Positions 25,577 through 34,168 of a stretch of 64,000 bases of DNA are shown here, piece after piece. The stretch comes from Janthinobacterium agaricidamnosum NBRC 102515 = DSM 9628 (GTDB lineage: Bacteria; Pseudomonadota; Gammaproteobacteria; Burkholderiales; Burkholderiaceae_D). The notes beneath the pieces are model-generated. The model saw only the letters and a list, made by a program, of their open reading frames with translations, ran no database searches and was not told where the DNA came from. The stretch covers positions 2,898,903 through 2,962,902 of the forward strand of contig NZ_HG322949.1 in the NCBI RefSeq assembly GCF_000723165.1. Direction: 5' to 3'. The translations under genes were made by a program, and so were the position numbers. Position 1 is the first letter of the stretch. Each line of letters starts with the position of its first letter.

Positions 25577-28087
25577 ATGGATACGCCATCCACTCAGCCA
25601 TTCCTTATGCATTCCATTACCAGTTCCCTTGCCCAGCAACGCATCAGCCAGACGCGGCCACCGCACCATCCCTCCGCCAGCGCGCACAATTCTTCCGATT
25701 TCTTTGATGAAATCGAGAAGTTGGGCAGCTCCATCGAACCACGGCTCGATCAAATACATCTGTGCACCCAGAAATGCAGCGAGCATCCCGACGGGGCGCT
25801 GCAAGCGCTTGGCCAGCCGTCAGGCAAAGCGCTGTTCGAGCACCTGACAAGCATCTTCAACAGCGTCCAGAAGGATCTCAGTCACATTGGCCGCCAGGCA
25901 AAAGCGCATCTTGACGGCGATCACTTTGCAGGTCACAAAGAAACCTTGAAAGATCATATAGGCAACGCCAATGAAAGGCTGGCGGAAGCCTGTCATATCT
26001 ATGGCGCCGCTCTATTGCATATGACCAAGATCGAAAAGCAGGCAAAAGTACAGGAACAGTTGCTCTACAAATCGCAAGAATTGCATGTCCAGGGCTTGAA
26101 GTATATAGACCAGGCGCTGGCCTTGCACGAAGAGCGCCAGCCACGGCCAAGGCTGACCGAGTTTTTACGGACCAAAAATAATTTCAAGGAACAGAGAAAA
26201 ACCATCATTCTGTCGATGATACAAGTCGGTTACACGCTGCGCAACCTGCAGGCCAGCGCGGGCCGCGCCGCCACCGAGGCGCGGGTGCAGTGCGAGGCTT
26301 ACGGCAAGGCGGCCACGCATATGGAACATGTGGTGCGCAATGAGCTGATGCTGCTGTCGGATCACCCTGACATGCGTGAAACCATGCGCAATGACTTGAC
26401 CACGGTGATACAAGACCATGAACATGCGGCCCACCTGCATCTGCGTTTCGTCCAGGATATTTTGCGGCGCAAGCGAGCCGGCCTGCTGCAAGGCGGACTC
26501 AACCCGGCAGTACTGGCCGAACTGTTGAACAGGGCCCGTTTGCACGCGAACGGCGCGCAAAATGGGGTAGCCACGCTGCTGCAACAGATCGATAGCCAAT
26601 CGGATCACCGCACCATCAGCAATTACCGCAGCCCGCTGACACAAAGCGCGCGCCTGGACGCGATCGCGGCGCGCGGCCGGGTCACAGGCGTATTCATCGA
26701 ATCGGTCGCCACCCATGCGTGGCTGCAAAGGCAGTTAGTCATGCAAAACCTGGGCCGGATGGAATATGGCGGCGATGCCAGCATGCACCAGCGTATCAAG
26801 GAATGGCTGCATGAATTCAATACGCGCAGCGTGGTACTGGAAGGCGTGCTGCAGCAACAGTTGATCCCGATGCTGACGCAGCAGCGCACCGATGGCGGCA
26901 TGGATGTGTCTTCCTATCGGATCTTGCATAGCGCCGTGCAGAATTTCCGCACGCTGGAACAAGAAGCCAGCGCAATTGCATCGTCGGCCAAAGAACATGG
27001 CCTGGCAGACAACGTGGCGGCCGCCTTCGCCGAACTGGCGCATCAAAAAGCCTATGTCTGCGAAACCTTGCAAGAAGATTTGGAACGCTTGAAGAATTAC
27101 GCCGAACTACTCGATGCACCGATGTCCAGCGAAGCGGCGCCAGCGGCATCGTCGAAAAAGTCCAGGAAAACGGCCTCGGCGGAGCAAAAGAATTCACAAG
27201 GCCAGTCCGCGGCAAGCAGGCCGGCGCCGGCCAGCGACGCCCAGGAAGTATTCGACACCGTCATGGAAGGAACGCTCGCGGGAAGAAAAGAAGGCAGCTT
27301 AATGATCGTCGATAACGACTTCAACGGAAAACCGATCGCCTATCGCCAAAGTGAAGATGGTTTATGGAAACGCTTTGACGCCGATAGCGACCAGCAAGAC
27401 GTTACAGCCGCGGCCCTTCCAGTCACGGCGCCTACCAAGCTGAGCGGTGTTGCAAAGGTGGTCGACAAGGCGCGCCAGCATGAAGCCAAGGCCGGCGCAT
27501 GCATGCGTCATCTGAATCAGGAAACGAATTTCGCACTTGCGCATTTCTGGTACAAGCGCGCGATACAGGCACAAGACGACGCCGTCAACTACCTGACGGA
27601 GCGCTTGTCGGATATCAGGGCGTCCCATGGCATGCCCCAGGACATCAGAATAGTGGAACGACAACTACAACAAACCAAGGATGCCGGCAAGGCCATGCGG
27701 CCGCGTTTGCTGGACTGGACTTATCGCCAGGCACAGCAAAATAACGCCTCCTTGGCTTATCTGCTGGATCACGCGCCCCATGCCACCATCGAAAAAACGC
27801 TGACGCGCAAGCTGCTGGCCAATGCCAAAGTCATGCGAACCAGCGTACAAGTCGACTATATGGATGAGTATCACATCGATTTCGGCAACGGCACCGCGCC
27901 GTGCCAGGTGCACGTCCATTACGGCCAATCCAAGGCCGCCCTCGCCGACTTTACCGCCTGCCATCTGAAGTACGGCACCGAGGAAGAGCCTGTGCGCAAC
28001 AAAGTGAGCCTGGAATTACTGGAGAAAATAGCCGGCAAGGTATTGCCGCAAACCAGAAGCAAACCCCAGCGCAGGAACAAAAGGTAA
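25577..28087 (+). CDS. Large helical protein of unknown function
   Basis: About 836 residues, not recognised. There is no signal peptide and no membrane segment. The first 40 residues are Ser/Thr/His/Pro-rich and probably disordered. Residues about 45-540 are predicted almost all alpha-helical and charged. A Ser/Ala/Lys-rich linker follows near 540-580, then a small segment with Asp-Asn-Asp-Phe-Asn-Gly-Lys-Pro, another helical part, and a C-terminal region with Asp-Glu-Tyr-His-Ile-Asp-Phe-Gly-Asn-Gly. The tail is basic. Base composition is locally lower in G+C than in the flanking operon (near 42% in the line at 25,921). The start is uncertain: 25577 or 25607, neither with a clear ribosome binding site. 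A secreted effector is one possibility, but nothing proves it. Confidence 0.6.
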   Translation: MDTPSTQPFLMHSITSSLAQQRISQTRPPHHPSASAHNSSDFFDEIEKLGSSIEPRLDQIHLCTQKCSEHPDGALQALGQPSGKALFEHLTSIFNSVQKDLSHIGRQAKAHLDGDHFAGHKETLKDHIGNANERLAEACHIYGAALLHMTKIEKQAKVQEQLLYKSQELHVQGLKYIDQALALHEERQPRPRLTEFLRTKNNFKEQRKTIILSMIQVGYTLRNLQASAGRAATEARVQCEAYGKAATHMEHVVRNELMLLSDHPDMRETMRNDLTTVIQDHEHAAHLHLRFVQDILRRKRAGLLQGGLNPAVLAELLNRARLHANGAQNGVATLLQQIDSQSDHRTISNYRSPLTQSARLDAIAARGRVTGVFIESVATHAWLQRQLVMQNLGRMEYGGDASMHQRIKEWLHEFNTRSVVLEGVLQQQLIPMLTQQRTDGGMDVSSYRILHSAVQNFRTLEQEASAIASSAKEHGLADNVAAAFAELAHQKAYVCETLQEDLERLKNYAELLDAPMSSEAAPAASSKKSRKTASAEQKNSQGQSAASRPAPASDAQEVFDTVMEGTLAGRKEGSLMIVDNDFNGKPIAYRQSEDGLWKRFDADSDQQDVTAAALPVTAPTKLSGVAKVVDKARQHEAKAGACMRHLNQETNFALAHFWYKRAIQAQDDAVNYLTERLSDIRASHGMPQDIRIVERQLQQTKDAGKAMRPRLLDWTYRQAQQNNASLAYLLDHAPHATIEKTLTRKLLANAKVMRTSVQVDYMDEYHIDFGNGTAPCQVHVHYGQSKAALADFTACHLKYGTEEEPVRNKVSLELLEKIAGKVLPQTRSKPQRRNKR

Positions 28088-28140
28088 GGAACCAGCTTGA
28101 CCGCCGCCGGCCCTGCCCGCCACGGTTTTCGGGGGATGGC

Positions 28141-28683
28141 CTAGCGTTGATTCATCAACGCCTTGATATCGGTAAACGCGTCACGCCACTCCTGCTCGCT
28201 CATTTTCATGAAGCCGAAGCTGCGCAGCAGGAACGCGCCTTCGTTGGCCAGGAAGGCCAGCCGCAGCCGGCGCGCTTCTTCACCGGCAAAATCCAGTCCC
28301 TGCAAGCGCGACGCATACCATTGCTGGGTGCGCCGCAAATGTTCGGTGGTGTCGAGCAAGGCCGCCATCATGCCGGCGGCCCGGTCGCTCTCGGCGTCGT
28401 CGGTGCGTTCGGTCACTTCGATATGCGCGCGGATAGTGGCTCCCGGCGTGCGCTGGGGGCCGGTGATGGCGCTGATATCGTTTTCAAACTCGGTTCCCCA
28501 ACGCAAGAACATCGCGTCGATCAACGCATCCTTGCTGCCGAAACACGATTGCACCCCGCCCTTGGTGATGCCGACCGCCTTCGCCACCGCATCGATGGTC
28601 AAGCCCGCGACACCCTCGCTGCGGACGATTTTTTCCGCCGCATCCAATACCTGGTCCGGGTCGATGGTCCGCCGTCTGCCCAT
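28141..28683 (-). CDS. TetR/AcrR family transcriptional regulator
   Basis: A 180-residue regulator with an N-terminal TetR helix-turn-helix (Val-Ala-Lys-Ala-Val-Gly-Ile-Thr-Lys-Gly-Gly-Val-Gln-Ser-Cys-Phe, about residues 30-45) and a diverged helical ligand-binding domain. AGGAAGAG precedes the ATG. It is divergent from an MFS efflux gene and the two share a 101-bp region with two copies of a palindromic element, the standard arrangement for repression of the pump and of the regulator itself. The natural inducer cannot be read from sequence. It converges on the unknown 836-residue gene. Confidence 0.87.
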   Translation of the reverse strand: MGRRRTIDPDQVLDAAEKIVRSEGVAGLTIDAVAKAVGITKGGVQSCFGSKDALIDAMFLRWGTEFENDISAITGPQRTPGATIRAHIEVTERTDDAESDRAAGMMAALLDTTEHLRRTQQWYASRLQGLDFAGEEARRLRLAFLANEGAFLLRSFGFMKMSEQEWRDAFTDIKALMNQR

Positions 28684-28706
28684 GAAAGTCTCTTCCTTTT
28701 TTTAAA

Positions 28707-28762
28707 GTACGATCGTATTTCTATTTATCTTTTCCCCAAATAGGAATATGATTGTATTCCTA
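28707..28762. promoter_or_regulatory. Twin TetR-type operators between the regulator and the MFS pump
   Basis: Two copies of the element TAYGATYGTATTYCTA are present (28708-28723 and 28747-28762). The first contains the palindrome TACGATCGTA. The second extends to a longer inverted repeat with arms TAGGAATA and TATTCCTA around a 6-bp centre (28741-28762). The copies start 39 bp apart. Their position just upstream of both divergent genes fits binding by the TetR protein; the assignment is inferred. Confidence 0.6.
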
Positions 28763-28784
28763 TTCTGAAAATACTGAGTATTAT

Positions 28785-30350
28785 ATGTCCCGCGTCCCTC
28801 TCCATCCCGCGGCGCATCCGCCTGCCGCTGCACAAAAATGGCTGATCCTCGCCATCATTTCCAGCGCATTGCTGCTGATCGTCATCGACATGACCGTACT
28901 GTACACCGCCCTGCCGCGCCTGACGCACGACCTGGGCGCGTCGGCGTCGGCCAAGTTATGGATCGTCAACGCCTATCCGCTGGTGGTGTCCGGCCTGCTG
29001 CCGGGTTTCGGCACGCTGGGCGACAAGCTGGGTCACAAGCGCCTGTTCATCGGCGGCCTGGCCGTGTTCGGCATCGCGTCGCTGGGCGCCGCCTATGCGC
29101 CGACGGCCGGGCTGCTGATTGTCGCGCGCGGTTTCCTGGCCGTTGGCGCGGCGATGATGATGCCGGCCACCTTGTCGATCATCCGCATCACCTTTACCGA
29201 CGAGCGCGAACGTGCACTGGCGATCGGCGTGTGGGCCTCGGTCGCATCCGGCGGCGCCGCGTTCGGCCCGGTGCTGGGCGGCTTCTTGCTGGAACATTTC
29301 TGGTGGGGCTCGGTATTCCTGATCAATGTGCCGATCGTCTTGCTGGCCCTGGTGCTGGGCCTGATCCATATGCCGTATCATCCGGGCCAGCCGCAGCGGC
29401 GCTGGGATTTGCTGGGCTCGCTGCACATCATGGTGGGATTGATCGGCATCACCTATGCGATCAAGGAATTGAGCAAACGCCAGCCCTCGCCGGAAGCGGC
29501 GCTGGTGGCCCTGCTGGCCGGCCTGCTGTTCATGGTGTTGTTCGTGCGCCGCCAGCGGCGCCGTCCCGACCCGCTGATCGATTTCAGGATTTTCCGCGAA
29601 CGCCGCTTTGCATCGGCCGTCGGCGCCGCGCTGATCGCCGCCGCGGCGCTGGTCGGCATGGAACTGGTGTTGAGCCAGCGCTTGCAACTGGTGCTGGACA
29701 TGTCGCCGCTGCAAGCCGGCCTGTTCTTCTTGCCGATCCCGCTCGCGTCGTTCGTGGCCGGCCCGCTGACCGGCTTGCTGATACCGCGCATCGGCAGCGC
29801 GCGCGTGCTGTGGGGTTCGCTGCTCATCTCCGGCGTCGGCATGGGCGCCTATCTGCTGGCTTACCAGTCGGGCAACCTGATGCAGATGGCCAGCCTGACG
29901 GTGCAGGGTTTCGGCCTCGGCGCGGCGATGACGGCGGCGTCCAGCGCGATCATGCAAAACGCGCCGCCGGGCCAGGAAGGCATGGCCGCGTCGATCGAAG
30001 AGGTGTCGTTCGAACTGGGCGGCGCGATCGGCGTCACCGTGCTGGGCAGCATCATGTCGGGCGTCTATACCGCGTCGATGACGATACCCTCCGCCGTGCA
30101 CGTGACGCCACTGGTGCGCGACAGCCTCGATGAAGCGCTGCTGGCCGCCGCACAACTGGCGCCGCAGGCCGCCGCCGTGCTGGTAACGCTGGGCAAAACC
30201 GCATTCGACCACGCGTTTGTCGCCGTGCTGGCCAGCGCGACGTCGATCTTGCTGCTGGCCGCGCTGGCGGTACGCTTATGGTCGGGAGCTGGCGGGCCGG
30301 CCACCACCAGGCAATCCATTCCGGCAAGCGGCGCTGTCGAACAAACATAA
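28785..30350 (+). CDS. MFS drug efflux transporter, DHA2 (EmrB/QacA) family
   Basis: A 521-residue protein with about 14 hydrophobic helices. The first helix holds Ile-Asp-Met-Thr-Val-Leu-Tyr-Thr-Ala-Leu-Pro, the 14-TMS signature that includes the Asp in helix 1, and the loop motif Gly-Asp-Lys-Leu-Gly-His-Lys-Arg follows. This family exports drugs and dyes using the proton gradient. Length is usual for the family. ATG 28785 is chosen because it follows the operators and gives the normal N-terminus; an in-frame TTG at 28752 lies inside the operator. The TetR gene is its probable repressor. Confidence 0.88.
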   Translation: MSRVPLHPAAHPPAAAQKWLILAIISSALLLIVIDMTVLYTALPRLTHDLGASASAKLWIVNAYPLVVSGLLPGFGTLGDKLGHKRLFIGGLAVFGIASLGAAYAPTAGLLIVARGFLAVGAAMMMPATLSIIRITFTDERERALAIGVWASVASGGAAFGPVLGGFLLEHFWWGSVFLINVPIVLLALVLGLIHMPYHPGQPQRRWDLLGSLHIMVGLIGITYAIKELSKRQPSPEAALVALLAGLLFMVLFVRRQRRRPDPLIDFRIFRERRFASAVGAALIAAAALVGMELVLSQRLQLVLDMSPLQAGLFFLPIPLASFVAGPLTGLLIPRIGSARVLWGSLLISGVGMGAYLLAYQSGNLMQMASLTVQGFGLGAAMTAASSAIMQNAPPGQEGMAASIEEVSFELGGAIGVTVLGSIMSGVYTASMTIPSAVHVTPLVRDSLDEALLAAAQLAPQAAAVLVTLGKTAFDHAFVAVLASATSILLLAALAVRLWSGAGGPATTRQSIPASGAVEQT

Positions 30351-30397
30351 CAATATTGTATGATTGCCTGAAAAATAAATTCTTTCAGGTAAATACA

Positions 30398-31414
30398 ATG
30401 GATAGAAGAACCAGCTGGCTACGCGTCATCGCCTGTTTCATGGTCGTCTTGCTGCATGTCTGCGCCGATAATTTTTATGTCTACGACACGCGCTGGGCGT
30501 CGGCCAATCTTTATGACTCGATGATGCGCGCCTGCGTGCCGCTGTTTTTCATGATCAGCGGCGCCAACCTGCTGGCCAAGCGCGAATCGCTGTCGTCATT
30601 CTTGCGCAAGCGCTGCATGCGCATCCTGCCGCCGTTCCTGTTCTGGTCCTTGTTTTACTTGTGCTGGCGCAGCGCCAATGGCGAAACCATCGCCAACTGG
30701 GCGCAAGAAATCATCGCCAGGCCGGCCAGTTTTCACCTGTGGTATTTTTATGCGCTGATCGGCCTGTATGCGGTGGTGCCGGTATTGCGCAAATTTTACC
30801 AGCACGGCAGCAGCAATGAACAACTGGCCTTCCTGGCGCTGTGGCTGCTGGTGGCGTCGATTTATCCGATGATCGTAGGCTTGCAAGACGATCTGGCATG
30901 CGGCCACTGGCAAGCCAGCGGCGTGCCCGCCATGTATCAATTATTGTATTTCGGCGGTTTCATCGGCTATTTTGTGCTGGGCGCGATGCTGGCCGAGAAT
31001 CGCGGTCCGATCAGCAATGGACTCGGCAGCGGCTTGCTGCTGTTCATGCTGGGGTCGGCCGGCACGGCCATCGCCACCTGGTGGCTGGCCGTCAGGTCTG
31101 GCGGCCGACCCTGCGAATTCTTTTACAGCTATCTGTCGCCGCTGGTCATCACCGCCGCCTATGGCCTGTTCTCGGCCTGCATGTCGCTGCCAGCGGGGCT
31201 GCCGTCGCGCCGGCTGGCGGTCGTGTCCGATTGCACGCTGGGGATATATTGCCTGCATATTTTTGTCATGCAAAACTTCAAGCTGACCGGCGTCACGGCG
31301 GCCGCCGGCAATGCCTGGATCACGTCGCTGACCACGGCGGCGGCGGTGTTTGCCGTGTCGTTGGCCGTGATCTGGCTGATGCGCAGCATCAAGCTATTCC
31401 GTCATGTCACTTGA
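30398..31414 (+). CDS. Acyltransferase family 3 membrane protein (WecH/OafA-like)
   Basis: A 338-residue integral membrane protein with about 10 helices. It begins with Trp-Leu-Arg-Val-Ile-Ala-Cys-Phe-Met-Val-Val-Leu-Leu-His-Val, where the His corresponds to the conserved acyltransferase-3 histidine, and has Phe-Phe-Met-Ile-Ser-Gly-Ala-Asn. Such proteins move acetyl or other acyl groups onto sugars of exported polysaccharides. It likely decorates the exopolysaccharide, although it sits just after the MFS gene. Its 3' end overlaps the convergent SGNH-like gene by 8 bp. Confidence 0.82.
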   Translation: MDRRTSWLRVIACFMVVLLHVCADNFYVYDTRWASANLYDSMMRACVPLFFMISGANLLAKRESLSSFLRKRCMRILPPFLFWSLFYLCWRSANGETIANWAQEIIARPASFHLWYFYALIGLYAVVPVLRKFYQHGSSNEQLAFLALWLLVASIYPMIVGLQDDLACGHWQASGVPAMYQLLYFGGFIGYFVLGAMLAENRGPISNGLGSGLLLFMLGSAGTAIATWWLAVRSGGRPCEFFYSYLSPLVITAAYGLFSACMSLPAGLPSRRLAVVSDCTLGIYCLHIFVMQNFKLTGVTAAAGNAWITSLTTAAAVFAVSLAVIWLMRSIKLFRHVT

Positions 31415-32642
31415 GAGCGTGCTTGCCATTCACATCGCCACGACCGTCGACGATCGCCTTGGCGAACGCGGTTTCTTGCGCATGGTCCAGGTGATAACGC
31501 TCGCGGCTGCTGCGCAGCGCGGCCACGTGCGCCGGCAACATGGTGGTGTCGAGTTCGATGCCAAAATCGTCCGGCACCGGCTCGACGCCATGGAAGATGC
31601 GGTTCAGGATCAGGCTGCCGACGCTGGTCCGGTAATGCGATGCCTCCCAGTAATGCGCCATTTCGCGGCGCTGGCTCACTTGCGGGATCGGTTCGCTGGT
31701 GATGCTGTTGTAGCCTGAAAAATCGAAGATGCGCAGATCGCAGCCGGCCGCGCGCCGGCGCTCGCCTAATAACGCCAGGCCGCGCTGCCACTGCTCCATC
31801 GCCGGCCACTTGCCGGACCAGTACAGCACATCCAGCGTCAGCGCATGGGTCGGGTTGATATACAGCCGCACCCGCGTGCCGGCCTTGCACAAGTTGCCGA
31901 CGCTGGTGCCGAAGGCAGCCATCGCCGCCGTCGTCGGGCCATCGCCGCGGCCGAATTCGCCCAGCCGCGGTCCCATCGCCGCGCTGGTGCCGCCCCAGCC
32001 GGATATCCGGTCGGAAATGCAGCTATCGTCGCGCTGGCCATAAAACGCCAGGCTGGAGCGGCATACCTTGCCAAAACTACCGTTCAACACACGCAGCGCA
32101 TCGCCGGTCATGTCGACCGTCAAGCCGCGTTTTACGTTCAGCAAGGCGCGCCGCGCGAAAAACAGCGGTCCCGGCGCGGTCAATTCCGGCTCCAGGCCGG
32201 CCGAACCGGTCGCCATCGAAAACGAGGGCGCGTCGATGCCCCATACCACGGTGTCGAGCCGGCCGACCCGCGCCGCATGCCCGACCATGGCGATCGCATC
32301 GCCGACCGACGCGCCGGACAAGGCGGCATTGAACACGGTCTTGCCTTCAAATAATTCCGGCGCGCTGGTCGGCAAGCCCAGTTCGGTGCGTGAATTGCCG
32401 ATATACACCACCGCCGGCCGGTATTTCGCCAATACATAGGTCTTGCCCCAGGCACTCAATTTTTCGCGGGTTGGCCGCATCCGTTGCAGCAATGGCGAAT
32501 CCCACTGGTGTATCAGATAGGGATCGACCAGATAATTCAGCGTGGACACTGCAAGCAGGGCCAGCACGACCAGCCCGAAAAAGGTGCCGACGTAGGCGCG
32601 CCATGGCGTCACAACGATGTTGGTGGCCGGCGTATTCATCAT
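31407..32642 (-). CDS. SGNH-hydrolase-like protein paired with MBOAT acyltransferase
   Basis: A 411-residue protein with one N-terminal membrane helix (about residues 13-33) and a periplasmic domain. The early segment Val-Tyr-Ile-Gly-Asn-Ser-Arg-Thr resembles block I of SGNH/GDSL esterases and AlgJ/AlgX-like proteins. A late Tyr-Trp-Glu-Ala-Ser-His-Tyr-Arg could supply the catalytic His. Together with the MBOAT protein encoded immediately upstream it probably forms an O-acetylation pair: MBOAT moves the acyl group across the membrane and this protein transfers it. The start overlaps the MBOAT stop by one base (TGATG). Confidence 0.7.
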   Translation of the reverse strand: MMNTPATNIVVTPWRAYVGTFFGLVVLALLAVSTLNYLVDPYLIHQWDSPLLQRMRPTREKLSAWGKTYVLAKYRPAVVYIGNSRTELGLPTSAPELFEGKTVFNAALSGASVGDAIAMVGHAARVGRLDTVVWGIDAPSFSMATGSAGLEPELTAPGPLFFARRALLNVKRGLTVDMTGDALRVLNGSFGKVCRSSLAFYGQRDDSCISDRISGWGGTSAAMGPRLGEFGRGDGPTTAAMAAFGTSVGNLCKAGTRVRLYINPTHALTLDVLYWSGKWPAMEQWQRGLALLGERRRAAGCDLRIFDFSGYNSITSEPIPQVSQRREMAHYWEASHYRTSVGSLILNRIFHGVEPVPDDFGIELDTTMLPAHVAALRSSRERYHLDHAQETAFAKAIVDGRGDVNGKHALK

Positions 32643-34168
32643 CAGAATTGGAAATAAAGGAATTCGGTGACCCGGTTCATGCCGAAGATGCAGGCGATGA
32701 ACAGCGCGGCACACCCCACGCTCCAGCGCTGGCTGGGAGACCAGCTGAATGTCCAGCGTTGCCGAGCTTGAAATATTCTTTCAATACAAGGTTCGTAATG
32801 ACAGAATATTTCTTGCGTATTCGGCGCCAGAAACGCCAGCAACATTGCGCCCAGCAATACCGGCAAGCCGGGCCCGCCGAATTCGATCCAGCGGATGCCG
32901 TCGAACAGCGGCGCGAAGCCGAGGCTGTGGAACCAGCCGGCGTGGCCGGACCAGCCGCGCGGCAAGTTCAAGCCGTTGGCGCCGAACAGCGCGCCGAGAA
33001 TGTCGACCGCGCTGGCCACATCGGGCGCGCGGAAAAATACCCAGCCCAGCATCACGGCGCTCAAGGTCAGCCAAGCCGCGGCATAGCGCCACCAGCGCGC
33101 GCGGCGCAGCGCGAGCTGCCCCGCCCACGCATCCCAGGCGTGGTGGATCACCAGATAAACCCCGTGCAAGCCGCCCCAGATGACGAAGGTCCAGCCGGCG
33201 CCATGCCACAGGCCGCCCAGCAACATGGTCAGCATCAGATTGCGGTAGCGCAGCAGCCTGCCGTTGCGGCTGCCGCCCAGCGCGATATACAGATAATCGC
33301 GCAAGAAACGCGACAAGGTCATATGCCAGCGGCGCCAGAATTCGCTGATATTGCCAGCCTTGTACGGTGAATTGAAATTCAGCGGCAATTTGACGCCGAA
33401 CAGCCGCGACAGCCCGATCGCCATATCGGAATAACCGGAAAAATCGAAATACAGTTGAAAGGTATAAGCCAGCAAGCCGATCCACGCCTCGATCAGTTGC
33501 GGATGCGCGCCGGCCGCGAATACCGGGATCGCCATCGGCGACAGGTTGTCGGCGATCAGCACTTTTTTGGCCAGCCCGACCACGAAGATCGACATGCCGA
33601 CCGCAAAATTGGCGGCGCTGGGCCGGCAATTGGCGGGGTCGGCGAATTGCGGCATCATTTCCTTGTGATGCAGCACCGGTCCGGCGATCAAGTGCGGAAA
33701 GTAACTGACGAACAAGACGTAATGGATAAAGCGGACCTCGCGCACTTCGCTGCGGTAACAATCGACGAGGAAAGCGATTTGCGTGAAGGTAAAAAAGGAG
33801 ATGCCGATCGGCAGCACGATCGTCCACCCGGCCCAGCCGGTGCCGGCCACGCTGTTGACACTGTCGACAAAAAAATTCGCGTATTTATAATAGGCCAGCA
33901 ACAGCAAATTGCCGCCCAGGGCCAGCACCAGCCAGCGTTTGCGGGCAAGCGATGAAGCGCTCGCCAGCATCCGGCCGCAGCCATAATTGATGCTGATCGA
34001 GGTAAGCAACAACGGCAGGTAGCGGGCATCCCAGTACGCATAGAAAAACAGCGAGGCCAGCGCCAGCCAGGCCACGGCCCGGCGCGGGTTGTAGCGGCCC
34101 AGCCAGAAATAGCCGGCCAGCACCAGCGGCAAGTAAAAAAACAGGAAGCCGAACGAATTAAACAACAT
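32642..34168 (-). CDS. MBOAT family O-acyltransferase (AlgI-like)
   Basis: A 508-residue membrane-bound O-acyltransferase beginning Met-Leu-Phe-Asn-Ser-Phe-Gly-Phe, typical of AlgI relatives, with about 11 helices. The conserved Trp-Arg-Arg-Trp-His-Met-Thr-Leu-Ser-Arg-Phe-Leu-Arg-Asp segment and the catalytic His in Leu-Trp-His-Gly-Ala-Gly-Trp are present. It transfers acyl groups, usually acetyl, toward the periplasm for polysaccharide modification. The start lies inside the upstream glycosyltransferase gene (11-bp overlap), so the genes are coupled; the frame remains open further upstream but without family resemblance. Confidence 0.88.
   Translation of the reverse strand: MLFNSFGFLFFYLPLVLAGYFWLGRYNPRRAVAWLALASLFFYAYWDARYLPLLLTSISINYGCGRMLASASSLARKRWLVLALGGNLLLLAYYKYANFFVDSVNSVAGTGWAGWTIVLPIGISFFTFTQIAFLVDCYRSEVREVRFIHYVLFVSYFPHLIAGPVLHHKEMMPQFADPANCRPSAANFAVGMSIFVVGLAKKVLIADNLSPMAIPVFAAGAHPQLIEAWIGLLAYTFQLYFDFSGYSDMAIGLSRLFGVKLPLNFNSPYKAGNISEFWRRWHMTLSRFLRDYLYIALGGSRNGRLLRYRNLMLTMLLGGLWHGAGWTFVIWGGLHGVYLVIHHAWDAWAGQLALRRARWWRYAAAWLTLSAVMLGWVFFRAPDVASAVDILGALFGANGLNLPRGWSGHAGWFHSLGFAPLFDGIRWIEFGGPGLPVLLGAMLLAFLAPNTQEIFCHYEPCIERIFQARQRWTFSWSPSQRWSVGCAALFIACIFGMNRVTEFLYFQF

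Noticed and set aside
25577..28087. Calling the unknown large protein a type III secretion effector
   Set aside because: No secretion genes are near and no effector domain is recognised; only size and a disordered N-terminus suggest it.
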